Of a stretch of 64,000 nt of DNA, positions 42,021-53,430 are shown piece by piece. The first letter of the stretch is position 1, and each line of letters begins with the position of its first letter. Location of the stretch: the NCBI RefSeq assembly GCF_028372415.1, contig NC_092874.1, positions 335,934,651 to 335,998,650 on the forward strand, written 5' to 3'. The DNA is from Notamacropus eugenii. Its lineage: Eukaryota > Chordata > Mammalia > Diprotodontia > Macropodidae. The position numbers and the translations under genes are program-made. The notes beneath the pieces were generated by a model. That model did no database searches. It saw only the letters and a list, made by a program, of their open reading frames with translations, and was not told the DNA's origin.

Positions 42021-44338
42021 ATAAAAAAAGGAAGGATAGTTCATAGGAGTGGACGGCTGCCAATGTTTGTAGGCAGTAGGGAAGTAGTCAGTAGACGGGA
42101 AACAACTGAAGATTAGGGAGAGGGTAGAAACGATACAAGAGACAATTTTCAGGAGAAGATGGAATGGAATGAGGTCATCTGTGCATATAGATAAATTTGC
42201 TTTGACAAGAAGGGTCATCTCTTCATGTAATAAAGGAGTGAAGGAGATAGTGGTGGAAGGCACCTGAATGATGTAAGATGAGGAGGAGGGGTAAAAGAGA
42301 GACCTCTCAGTGAAATACCTCTTTTTTCTTCTTCAGCAAAATATGAGGCAAAGTTCTCAGCTGAGAGGATTGGGGAAAGTGGAACCATGGGAAGTTTGAG
42401 GAGGGATGAAAAGGTTAGAAGAGCCACTGTATGAGTCATATAGCAAATCAATTAGCAAAGTGCAAAAGGATTGCCTTGCTGTAGTGAGGGCCCATTTGAG
42501 ATTATATCCCATAAATTTGTAATTAGCAGTTTCATGAGTTTTTCCAGCTTTGTTCAGTAGCACATGAATAGAAGTGAAGACAGTGGATGGCGGGAGTAAT
42601 CCGCTGCTGGGATTTGTTAGGGAAAGACTGGTGTTAGGATAATAGGACAAGGGACTTGAGAAGAGAATAGTGAAGCGTTGACCAATGGGTCAAATTGGGA
42701 AAGTGGTGCAGGGGCAATGGCTTGAGAAAGAACTGAGTGAAGGGATTAGACATAACGGTGAGGACAAAGAATGTGGTTGGGGTCATAAGGTAAAGGCAAT
42801 GATGAAATGATAAAATATGATCAGACAAGAGAATTTCAGAGTACATAAACATGGAAGTAAAACTCTTGTGCAAGATCAGGAGTGTGACTATCTATCTTGC
42901 GTGTTACTGAGATGAGGTAGAGGAATAGGTCTTGGGAGATGAATACGTTGAAAAGCTGGTAAACTAGGTGTTTGAGAGTCACCTCTTCATATGAAACAAG
43001 GGTGAAGGGAGAGATAATAGAAGAAGGCATCTGAGTGGTGTGAGATGAGGAGGAGGGAAAAAAAAGATCATTATGCATATTGAAGTTCCATAGAATGAGG
43101 GCAGGAATTGAGGATGAGAGAAAGATGATCATGAGCCAGGCGCTGAGCTCATTGAGGAAGCAAGAAGACTATTCTGGAAGTTGACAGAAAATTGCTACCA
43201 GAATCTTGATTGTGTGGTAAATATGGACTGATTGAATCTCAAAAAAGTTACTGAATGATCCTGGTAGAGATAGAGTTTAGAAGTGGTGGTGGGAAGCAAA
43301 GAGTATTACAATTCCCCTACCTTGACTAGTAAATTATGGGTTATAAATAAAATAAAATACATAAATGAAATAAAAGCACTGGTAAGGTTGTCCAGGGAAG
43401 CTGTGCCATTAGGGAGCCAGGTACAAGAAGATGGGAGGAGTGAGAAAGGAATCAAAGTTTAAAATAAAGTAAGTTTGTTGCTTACCAAGCAAGCATTCCA
43501 GAGAGCACAGTGGAATGAGAGGGTAGATGCTGAGTGGGAAATTGAGGGGTGGGGTTGGATTGAGGGTGATAGGAATGAGGGACTAGTGAGGGGATAAAGA
43601 ACATGTTTGTCAGCGATAGCTGGAGTTTCAAAATCACTGAAATAGGGAAGAAATAATAGGGTAGGTATATACTAATCATTGTTGTCTTTTCCTGGATACT
43701 TTCTAACATATCATTGTTCTTAAAATATGGCACTCAAAACTTGACACAGCACTTCAGATACAGTTAGGGGAGAGTACAGATTGATTAATATCATGCTCAC
43801 TCTGGACACTGGGCCTTAATGGAGCTTAGAATAGCTTTAGATTTTCTGGCTGACACATGACATTGTTAACTCATATTAAGTAAACTTCAAACCTATTCTA
43901 ATCCCTTTACTTTTCTTATATAACTGTTGTTCTTTTTTATTCAATCTCTGTGTAGAATTTTATGTTTATTTTTAATAAATTTAATGGTATCAGATTTTGC
44001 TTATTGTTCTAGATCTTTTTGAATCCTCACTGTCATTTAAAGCCTTAGTTCTCTCCCCCAACTTTGTGTCATATGTGATTTTGACAAGTGTGCTCTCTAT
44101 GCCTTCATCCAAGTCAGTGATAAAAATATTGAACAGAACATGACTAAGTTAGAGATTTCTGGGACATTCTACTGGAAACCTCAAAGTTGACATTAACACA
44201 TTAATAATTAATTAATACAAAAATACAGCCATTTCGAGTCCCTCTAATTGTATATAGCTCATAGCTCTTTATTTCACACATAAGGATAGCATGAAAGATT
44301 TTTTAAATACTTCATTAAAATCTAGCTATTTTGTATCA

Positions 44339-44570
44339 ATAGACAGGTGGTACAGTGGATACAGCACTGGGTTTGCAGTCAGGAAGACTCCTCTTTTTGT
44401 GAGTTCAAATTTAGCCTCAAATACTTACTTGCTGTGTAACCCTGGGCAAGTCTCCTCAGTTCCTCATCTTTAAAATGAGCTCAAGAAGGAAATGGTGAAC
44501 CACTCCAGTATCTTTGCCAGGAAAACCCCAAATGGATTAAGAAGAGTCGGACATGCCTGAACAATAACAG
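44339..44570 (+). repeat. Mar1-type SINE inserted in CR1/L3
   Basis: 'agacaggtggtacagtggatac', 'gctgtgtaaccctgggcaag', 'accactccagtatctttgcc', 'aaaaccccaaatgg', 'agagtcggacatgcctgaac'. A short TTTTGT repeat on both sides may be the target duplication. Confidence 0.85.
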
Positions 44571-44746
44571 TTTTGTCGGCAGTATTCCTTTAATGTATTA
44601 GTCTGGTTATCCACTCAAAAAAGAAAATGAGGTTAATCTGTTCTTGATGAAGTGATGCTGACTTTTAGTGACTACCAGTTTCCTTTATAAATGCTCACAA
44701 AACCTCCCTTTATTAATGTGTGTTAGACTTTTGCTGGAAATTGAAC

Positions 44747-44992
44747 AAAAGGCAAGTAGGATAGCGTGCCAGACCTGGAGTTAAGGAGACTCATCTTCTT
44801 AAGTTCAAATCTGGCCTCAGACACTTACTGGCTGTGTGACCCTGGGCAAGTAACTTAATCCTGTTTGCTTCAGTTTCCTCTTCTATAAAATGAACTGGAG
44901 AAGGAAATGGCAAACTACTCCATTATCTTTGCCAATAAAACCCCAAATGTGGTCACAAAGAGTCAGACATGACTGATATATGACTAAACTGA
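44747..44992 (+). repeat. Mar1-type SINE inserted in CR1/L3
   Basis: Same family as 44339-44570 with complete CORE and tail. Target duplication GAAATTGAAC (44737-44746) / GAAATTAAAC (44993-45002), one mismatch. Confidence 0.85.
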
Positions 44993-45537
44993 GAAATTAA
45001 ACTCATTTATCAGCCAACAATTGAGGATTTATTTTATTTTATTTTTTGAAAACCAGGACATTTACCTCTCCCCTGTCCTTTGAAACATCTTCCATTCTCC
45101 ATGATCTTTCCAAGATTACTAATTGTGGCTCAACAATCATGACTGCCAATTCCTTAAGTATCCTAGTATGGTGTTTGCCTGGGTCAGATAACTCAAATTA
45201 ATTAAAGAGTAACTAGGTACTGTCTTACTATTTCCATATTTATCTTGGCTTCAACTCAATTTTAAGTATTTTTATTTAGATTCTGAAAATTATTCATCTT
45301 GGAAGAGAGAATCAAAGCAAAACAAGTCAAATTTTCTCTGGCTTTTCACTTGAGATTTTAAATTATTGTCCTATCCATCTCAAAAAAAAAAGTCTTAACC
45401 TCTTTGATCTTCCTCTTGCCCCTTTGTTGCCCTTTGTGTTTATTGGGCTCATGATTCAATTCTCAAGGAGTCATTGTAGTGTTCTTTTTTATTCATCCTA
45501 AGTTTCCTCTTCTGTTTCCATTTCCTATATGTCACTA

Positions 45538-45579
45538 GGGACTGGCCAATGAAGTCCCGGGACTGGCCAATGAAGTCCC
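45538..45579. repeat. Two abutting 21-bp palindromic repeats with CCAAT
   Basis: Two identical 21-bp units (45538-45558 and 45559-45579). Each begins GGGACT and ends AGTCCC with GGCCAATGA between, so each unit is a 6-bp stem hairpin containing CCAAT. Confidence 0.9.
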
Positions 45580-46395
45580 GGTCCTGGGAACATTTGCACC
45601 ATTGGTTGTTAGACAGCATGCTCCCAGGCCTGGTTCTTCATTGATCAGTTTTCTGTTATGATTGGCCAGTCCATCATTTCATACACATTTATTTTATAAA
45701 AATGAGTTTAATTCTCTGTACAACCACATTAATCCCTTTGGATGGCTCCATCTTTTCCTTTCATTGGAATTGTACTTGCATCTTCAGCATATCATATTTG
45801 AGAGTTTGTCTTCTTCCTGGGCTTATTTCCACTGCAGCATTTTAAGCTTACTGCATCTGACCTATCCTAATTTCTTGAAATTAGTTCTCCCCAAATCTGT
45901 AAAATGAGCTGGATCTAAAGTGTGCAAAGAGAATGTGGACAAAAAAAGAACTTCTTGTAATTAATTAATTAGGTTCTGAAATAGAATAATTTGTTAGTTT
46001 AATTATTTAACATTTTTATTATTTATTGTTTAGCTTAATAATCTATTATCTATGCTTTCGTGATTTAAGTTCTCTGAAAATTTTGTCTGAGAATGGGATT
46101 CTTTTGTTAGCTTTCTACAATTTATACATTACTGTGAAATACAAGCATATTTTCTCTTCCCAAGAGAAAATAATGACTAGGAAACCACAGTTTAAGCATA
46201 TAAATTTGTTAAGGAATCTTACATAACACCCTTAGTTTGAGCATATACAAATTATCAGTTGACAGTAGAAATGCAAGTATAAAGTTAAAATTAACTAGCT
46301 TGTTAAAGGTTATTTCTTATTTATGGGTATTAGGTAATCTTGAACTTTTTAACAAATAGATAAAAAAATATTTCTTTTGTTGCACTAAAAGGAAC
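45580..46395. other. Unclassified AT-rich sequence
   Basis: No confident repeat or gene. The CR1-like character fades here. Confidence 0.4.
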
Positions 46396-46399
46396 TGTA

Positions 46400-46690
46400 T
46401 TCTTTTTTAAAAAATAAATTTTATTGATATCTTTTATTTTAACATAGCCTAAATTTTGCTCTGGGTCCCTCCACTTTTTTTTTCTCAGAGACAACAAAAT
46501 TTTTTTTTAAAAGCAAACAAGAAAAAGAGGAAGAAGAAAAATATCAGCAAAACTGGTCAATCAAAAAATATATATGATATTCCATACCTATGTCACTCAC
46601 CTCTGTAGAGGAGATTCTTTGTAATTTTGCAACATTCACTTTTGATTGTTTTGTGGTTGGTATTCTAGGAATTAAATTCTATCTCTTTGG
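46400..46690 (-). repeat. L1 3'-UTR fragment
   Basis: 'aaaaaataaattttattgatatcttttattttaac', 'aatatcagcaaaactggtcaatc', 'ccatacctatgtcactcacctctg', of the same type as 1620-1885. Confidence 0.55.
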
Positions 46691-46742
46691 GCATCTTAAG
46701 ATAAATCTTGATCATCAAATTTTAGAGCTAGTACAATGCCCT

Positions 46743-46964
46743 TGGGGCACCTAGGTGGTACAGTGAATGGAGCATGGGGCTAGTTCAAATTGGCCTCAGA
46801 CATATACTAGTGGTGTGACCTTGGGCAAGTCTTTTAACTCCTATTTATCTTAGTTCCTCATCTGAAAATGAGGACGATTGGAGAAGGAAAAGGCAAATCA
46901 CACCAGTATCTTTGCCAAGACATACTGCATGGGGTCACGTAGAGTCAGACATGACTGAACAACA
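46743..46964 (+). repeat. Mar1-type SINE with perfect 10-bp target duplication
   Basis: 'tggggcacctaggtggtacagtg' through 'cagtatctttgccaag', 'ggggtcacgtagagtcagacatgactgaacaac'. The perfect duplication ACAATGCCCT (46733-46742, 46965-46974) makes the boundaries exact. The host sequence reads on as a MIR/CR1-type tail ('ccctcatttaatagatggggaaac'). Confidence 0.9.
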
Positions 46965-46974
46965 ACAATGCCCT

Positions 46975-47110
46975 CATTTAATAGATGGGGAAACTAAGGC
47001 AAAAAGAGGTGAAATAGCTTATTTAGGGTCACACAGCAATTCAGTTCCCTCATTTGTATAGTGAGAGAATTAGACTACATGCTTTCTATGTCTCTTTTAG
47101 GTCTATGACT
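46975..47110 (-). repeat. MIR fragments in both orientations
   Basis: 46975-47038 is antisense ('gatggggaaactaaggcaaaaagagg', 'agggtcacacagcaa'). 47039-47108 reads in sense ('ttcagttccctcatttgtatag...ctcttttaggtctatg'). Confidence 0.5.
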
Positions 47111-47940
47111 GATGACTGAAATGACAGATTGATAAGGCAGAGTTTTTTATTTCTAGGACAATCTTTTCACTGTTTACACTTCAAAATAGTAAAGTTACTT
47201 TTTATGATAGTAAGCTCTTTTTCTGGTATTATTTCCCCAAAAGTCATTACTAAGATAGCTAAAACATATGTACATAAAGATATCCTCTAATAACCTTAAT
47301 CTAATACCCTGGAAGAATCGTTTCTAAGTTAATCAGGTAACTGCTTATCTGTCATTTCACAATGCAATAAGACACACTAATAAAAATTAATCAATAACCA
47401 ATGAACTTGGCTCACTTACATTTTTATGAATCTTGAATTTTCTTCCATAGATAGGAAAGAATATACATGTACCTATTTTGTAGATTAACATTAAAGATGC
47501 AAAGGGACAGAAGACATATGTATGATAATTACCCAGTTTAGAATAAAGTCTGATTAGACAGTTACACAGTGATCTTTCTGAAGTGATCAAAGAACAGGGT
47601 TCTGCTAGCCCAGCCTTGGTAGTGATTGTTTACTATCTCCCTTATGTGTGACTTTCATAGCCAACAGTTGACTAGGCAAGAAGTAGGAAATATTGATCAA
47701 TAATCTGGCAATTATTATTTGAAATTTTGCTTCAGATTCATTTCAGAAGGCATACTTTCATACCTTTAAATAATCAAGATGAAAAATAGAGCAAATTAGT
47801 TTTTTGGATGGCAGTGGTAGAGGTTGTATTAGTGAGGAGATTCAATCCATCTCAAATCCATATGCATGAACTAGATTTCATTTAGCTAATCTCAAGGGTA
47901 GGGGAGTTTAATAGCCCTCTTCCTTCTCCAAGACACAACC
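47111..47940. other. Unclassified sequence
   Basis: No repeat or coding feature recognised. Confidence 0.5.
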
Positions 47941-47944
47941 AAAT

Positions 47945-48240
47945 CAGGTCAGCAAGCATATTTTAAACATTTTACTAACTGTGCCAGATGTTCTGCTAAG
48001 ATCTGGGGATACAAAGAAAAGCAAATATAGTTCCTACTCCCAAGTTCACATTTGGCAACATGCAAAAAGCTATGTAAAATAAGATATATACAGGATAACT
48101 TGGAGGTGATCTCAGAAGGAAGGCATTATTATTAAGAAGGCCAGAAAAGGGGTCACTTTTTTGCAGATGGTAGAATTTTAGCTGAGACTTTGAAGGGAGT
48201 CTGGAAAGCCAAGAGGAGTTGAGGAGGGAGAAAATTCCAG
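47945..48240 (-). repeat. L2 3' end, antisense
   Basis: 'tctggggatacaaagaaaagcaaatatagttcctac', 'aagatatatacaggataacttggaggtg', 'attttagctgagactttgaagggag'. Confidence 0.75.
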
Positions 48241-48249
48241 TTTAAAAAC

Positions 48250-48592
48250 TATGCCAACCATATGAAGAATACTCCAAATCCCTAATAACAAGAGAAATGC
48301 AAATCAAAATAATGGGGGAGGGGGTTACCTCACACCCTGCAAATTGGCAAAGATGAGAAAAGATGGTGATGGTCAATATTTGGTGGGGGGTTTGAAAATA
48401 GGTACAGTAGTGCATTGTTGTTAGAAACGTGTATCAGTATAATCATTTCAGAAAGCAACTTAGAATTATACAAATGTAGTGACTAAAATGTCTCTTCCCT
48501 TTACTAGACTTAAGGCCTAAGGAGAGAGTACCCAAAATATTTATAGCAGCACTTTTTATGGTAGCAAAGAATTGTGGTTACCCATCCTTTAT
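48250..48592 (+). repeat. L1 ORF2 3' fragment, sense
   Basis: 'aatccctaataacaagagaaatgcaaatcaaaataatg', 'cctcacaccctgcaaattggcaaagatg' and 'caaaatatttatagcagcactttttatggtagcaaag' are ORF2 C-terminal L1 words. Confidence 0.75.
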
Positions 48593-48593
48593 T

Positions 48594-51500
48594 CTTGAAG
48601 AAGACCAGTGACGTCACAAGGGTGACATATACAAAATGGATATGAGTGGGGCAGAGCTAAGCAGATACATTGAGAACTGTGGTCACAACCCTACCCACAG
48701 GCGGCCCAGGTCATAGGGTAGTCTTTCACTGGAAGCATCAGTGGGAGTCGGCAGTCCCCTGGGTTTCTGAGCAGTATTTTAAGGATCCCATTGCTTACCT
48801 GGTGTGATGAAGGGGCTAGAAAAGGTGCCCTAAAAATTACATGCTTACCTAACCCTGGCCTGATTATTGTGGCAGGTGGGGATCTCACTTTACAGTTGAA
48901 ACACACAAAAATGTACAAAAACATCTTCAAAGATGTTTCTACTCACCATTGGCACATGGAATGTGCACACACTTATAGACAACACAAAATCCAAGATGAA
49001 CAGCTCTCTTATTGTAAGAGAACTCAGCAGGTATTGCATCCAAATAGCAGTCCTGAGTGAAATAAGTCTGGCAAATGAAGGCTAGCTTACTGAAGTTGGA
49101 GCTGGATACATATTTTTCTGGAGTGACCACAGTGAAGGGGAGAGCCCTGAAATTGGCGTAGGTTTTGCAAAAGAAACTAATCTAGTCAGCAAGCTGGTAT
49201 GCTTGCCAAAAGGAGTGAATGACAGGCTCATGACAAGGTGATTGCCACTTGCAGGAAAATGTCACGTTACCATCATCATTGCCTACATTCCCACCATGAC
49301 AAACCCTGATGAGATCAAAGAAAAATTTTATGAAGACCCGGAGACCCTTATCATCAATGTGACAAAAGATGATAAGCTTATAATTCTGGGTGACTTTAAT
49401 GCTAGAGTGGGTTCAGATTAACAGAGTTGGCAGGGAGTTCTAGGGAGGAACAGAGTTGGTAATAGCAAGTCACTTACTACTGAAGACTTATGTGTCTCAT
49501 GACCTTATCACCAACACAGCCTTCCATTTACCTAAATGCAATAAAATCTCATGGATGCACCTTTGCAGCAAACATTGGCATTTAATAGACTATGTGATTG
49601 TAAGGATAAGAAACAGACAGGATGTGAGAGTGACGAAGGCAATATGTAGTGCAAAGTGCTGGACTGATCATAGATTTATCCTTTCCAAGGTAAATTATTC
49701 ATACTCATTAAAAGCTGAGTTCTCAAGGCAAAATGACTATCAGAAGAATTATTGTCAACAGACTAGATATCGTCTCTGAGTGGGAACATTTGCTAACTTG
49801 GAGGGAAAGTTGAGTCCACACACAGTTGGCAACAATGAAGCAGAAAAAGAATGGGCAGCTTTTAGAGGTTTGGTGTGTAGCACTATATTTGCTCATCTGG
49901 GTCAGAACACTAGCAAACATCAAGATTGGTTTGATGAAAATGATGGGGAAATTCAGAAACTGCTAAATGAAAAAGAAGAACTCCATAGGGTTTACCAGCA
50001 GGATGGTTCTTCCATGTTTAAGAAGGCAGCATTTAACTCCATCAAAAGTAGAGAACAAACACACCTTAGAGAGATGCAGGATTCTTGACTCAGTAGGAAG
50101 GCAGATAAAATTCAGTTTTATGCTGATGGTAACAATCCAAAACACTTTTATTATTCCCTGAAGACCATTTATGGACCAAAAACCTATGGTACAATCTCAG
50201 TCAATGGAGCCACATTGAAGTCATAAGGTCACGATCCTGGAGAGATGGGCTTACTTCATAGTATTCTCAACAGGCCATCATCAATCCATGCTGAGGCCAT
50301 TGACTGTTTATCTCAGGTTGAAGTCAATCCCTCCCTAGCTGAATTTCCAACTGAAGAAAAAGTTTTGAGGGCCATTAGGCTCCTTTCATGTGGCAAGGCA
50401 CCTGGTACTGATTCTATTCCAGTTGAGATTTACAAGGTAGGGGGACCATTGCTCATACAAAAGCTAACAACAGTTTTATAGGTTATATGGCAAGAGTAGG
50501 TTATCCCTCAGGAGTTCAAGGATGCCTCCATTGTCCCTCTCTATAAAGGTAAAAGAAATAGATTGTCCTGTGACAATCACAGACTGGAGGTGGTGTCTCT
50601 CTCTTAGTCATTGCTGGTAAGGTTATTGCCAGAGTCATCCTTAATAGATTGATCCTTCACCTGGAAGATGGTCATCTACCTGACTGCCAGTGACTTCAGA
50701 AAGGGTTGACAAATAGTTGATATGGATTTTCTACCCAACAACTCTAGGAGAAATGCCAGGAGCATGTGTACAGAGGTCTGTATACAATGTTTGTAGATCT
50801 GACCAAGGTCTTTGATACTGTCCATTGTGAGGGCTTCTGGAAAATTATGTCAAAATTTGGTTGCCTGGAGAAGTTCATTATCATTGTATATAAATTTCAT
50901 GATGGTGTGCTTGCTCTGATTCTGGATAATGGACAATGCTCTTGTGCTTTCCCGGTCACTGATGAAGTGAAGCAAGGCTGTGTTCTTGCTCCCATGCTTT
51001 TTAGCTTGATGTTTCAAGTCCTGTTGTCAAATTCTTTTAATGAGGATGAACATGGTATCAACGTCAGCTACCACACTGGTAGTAAGTTCTTCAACGTGAA
51101 AAGGCTACAAGTCAAGATCAAAGTGGAGGGAGTGTTGATGCATGATTTTCTATTATCAGATGATTGTGCACTCAGTGCAGCCTCTGAAACTGAGATGCAA
51201 CAAAGTATGGATCAATTCTCTGCTGCTTGTGCTAATTTGGGTCCAACAATTAACACCAAGAAAACATAGGTACTCCATCAGCTACCATCACACCATCCAT
51301 ATGTGTAACCATTGGTTATATCTAATGGGGAAGTTTTGAATGCTTTGGATAAGTTCACTTACCTTGGTAGTATACCATCAGGGATGTACACATTAATGAG
51401 GTTGACTATCACAGTGCCAGAGCTAGGTCAGTGTTTGGGAGACTCTGAAGAAAGTACAGGAGATAAGAGATTTTAGAGTGACCACCAAACTGAAGATATA

Positions 51501-53425
51501 CAGAGCTATTGTGCTGACCTCATTGTTGTATGCCTATGAAATCTGAAGATCCTGGCAGGATTCTGAAGATCACCTGGCAGGATAAGATTCCAGACACTGA
51601 GGTCCTTTCTCGAACTAAACTGCCAAGTATTCAAACTCTACTTTGGAGAGCACAATTCTGATGGGCTGACTACATTGTGTGAACGCAAAATGCACACTTG
51701 CCAAAAAGACTATTTTTTTTGGAGTCCTGACTTTATTTCACTTTTAAAAAATATAATTAATTTTTAGTTTTCAGCATACACTTCCATAAGATTTTGAGTT
51801 TTAAATTTCCTCCCCCTCCCTCTCATCTCCCCTCCCTAAGATGGCACACAAACTGATATAGGCTGTATTTATACATTAATATTAAACATTTTTATATTAG
51901 TCATGATGTGAAGAAGATTTAGAACTAATGGGAGGAAACCCGAGAAAGAAGAAACAAGCAAAACAACAAAAGAAGAGGTGAGCTTCCATCTGAATTCAGA
52001 CTCCAAAGTTCTTTCTTTGAATGTGGATGGCATTTTCCATAGTGAGTTTTTTGGAGTTGTCTTAGATCCTTGCATCACTGAGAAGACCTAAGTCTATCAA
52101 AGTCAGTATCACACAATGTGGCTGTTACTGTGTGCAATGTTCTCTTGTTCTGTTCATTTCACTCAGTATCAGTTCATCTAACTCTTTTCAGGTTTTTTTG
52201 AAGTCTTCCTACTTATCATTTCTTAAAGAACAATAGTATTCCATTACATTCACATACCACAACTTATTCAGCTATTCCCCAGTTGATGGATATCCCCTCA
52301 ATTTCCAATTCTTTGCCACCACAAAAAGAGGTGCTATAACTTTGCCCATGTGGGTCCTTTCCCCTTTTTTATGATCCCTTTGGAATAAAGCCCTAGAAGT
52401 GATATTGCTGGCTCAAAGGGTACGCCCAATTTTATTGACCTTTGGGCATAGTTCCAAATTGCTCTCCAGAATGGTTTTATCAGTTCGCATCTCCACCAAC
52501 AATACATTAGTGTTCCAATTTCTCCATATCTTCTCCAACTTTTATCATTTTCCTGTTTTGTCCTGTTACTGAATCTGATAGGTGTGATGTGGTATCAGAG
52601 TCATTTTGATTTGCATTTCTCTAATCAATAGTGATTTAGAGCATTTTTTCATATGACTATTGATAGCTGTAATTTCTTCATTTGGAAACAGCTTTTTCAT
52701 ATCTTTTAACTATTTATCAATTGAAGAATGACTTGTATTCTTATAAATTTGATTCAGTTCTCTATATTTTAGAAATGAGGCCTTTATTGGAGACACTAGT
52801 TGTAAAAATTGTTTCCTAGCTTTCTGCTTCCCTTTTAATATTGGTTGCATTGACTTTGTTTGTGTAAAACCTTTTCAGTTTGATGTAATAAAAATCATTG
52901 ATTTTACGTTTCATAACATTCTCTATCTCTTATTTAGTCATAAATTCTTCCCTCCTCCATAGATCTGCCAGGTAAACTATTTCTTGCTCTCCTGGCTTGC
53001 TTACAGTGTTAGTCTCAAAAAGACTATTTTATGGGGAAATCACATAGGCAAAATGTTCCCATGGTGCTCAGAATAAGCCATACAAGGGCACTCTCAAGGT
53101 CTCTCTTAAGAGCTTTGGAATTGATTGTGGGACATGGGAGACACTGGCACAGGACCGCTCAGCATAGCATGCCCACATAAGAGAAGGTGCTGTGCTTGAT
53201 GAGCAAAGCAGAATTGAAACAGCTCAAAAGAAATACAAGATGTGCAAATTTAGAGAAACCACCCCAAATGTTCATATGGACTATTTGTGCCCGACCTGTG
53301 GTAGAATATTCTGAGCTTGTATTGGTCTGAGCAGCCACAGTCAGACATACTGTAACTTTACTCTTGCATAGTGATGTCATTTTGGTCCTCTTCAAGAAGG
53401 AAGGACAAAACCAACCAATCTCCTT
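48594..53425 (+). mobile_element. RTE-like LINE, sense, interrupted by an L1
   Basis: Endonuclease words are at 48.93-49.70 kb ('TIGTWNVHTL', 'LIILGDFNARVGSD', 'WHLIDYVIVRIRNRQDVRVTKA', 'CWTDHRFI'). Reverse-transcriptase words are at 50.24-51.26 kb ('GKAPGTDSIPVEIYK', 'TMFVDLTKVFDTV', 'VKQGCVLAPMLFSLMF', 'LLSDDCALSAASETEMQQSMDQF'). The fingers/palm order, including the catalytic DD pair, can be followed, but with stops and frameshifts. After the L1 insert the C-terminal tail shows a C2H2-like remnant ('CPTCG...IGL..H') near 53.29-53.34 kb, and the element ends 'ggtcctcttcaagaaggaaggacaaaacc'. The combination fits RTE/BovB-related elements. Inactive. Confidence 0.8.
51717..53015 (-). mobile_element. 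5'-truncated L1 inside the RTE-like LINE
   Basis: 1.3 kb of antisense L1: T-tract (poly-A) at the left, 3' UTR ('gggaggaaacccgagaaagaag', 'ctctgaatgtggatggc'-type words), then the C-terminal ORF2 region to about 53.0 kb. A perfect 15-bp target duplication CAAAAAGACTATTTT (51702-51716 and 53016-53030) gives exact boundaries. Confidence 0.95.
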
Positions 53426-53430
53426 CATTT

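Larger units (their letters stand above)
38805..43665 (-). mobile_element. Near-full-length L2 LINE, antisense, with three insertions
   Basis: On the minus strand the element runs from 43.67 kb (endonuclease side) to its 3' tail at 38.81 kb. The frame at 41331-40849 reads L2 RT words ('NGLFLVLNILDCSATLDTANHPLLFDILFSLGF'). The tail is recognisable as antisense 'tgccaagtgctggggacacaaagaaaagcaaaaacagc'. Removing the MIR (39240-39490), the LTR-like block (40168-40880) and the L1 (41245-42020) leaves about 3.1 kb, close to a full L2. Many stops and frameshifts: inactive. Confidence 0.85.
43680..45500 (-). mobile_element. CR1/L3 LINE, antisense, split by two SINEs
   Basis: Continuous antisense CR1/L3 RT-region text: 'ggcactcaaaacttgacacagcacttcagatac', 'ttctagatctttttgaatcctcactgtcatttaaagcc', 'cttcatccaagtcagtgataaaaatattgaacag', 'tactggaaacctcaaagttgacattaac'. 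It resumes after the SINEs with 'aaccaggacatttacctctcccctgtcctt', 'ctccatgatctttccaagattac' and 'tcttactatttccatatttatcttgg'. This is the longest CR1/L3 piece in the window. The reading frames are dead. Confidence 0.75.

Noticed and set aside
49780-51269. Tandem of plus-strand frames considered as a host endonuclease/RT-derived (domesticated) gene
   Set aside because: Stops and frameshifts break the frame, the order follows a LINE, and it ends in LINE tail sequence, so there is no sign of domestication.
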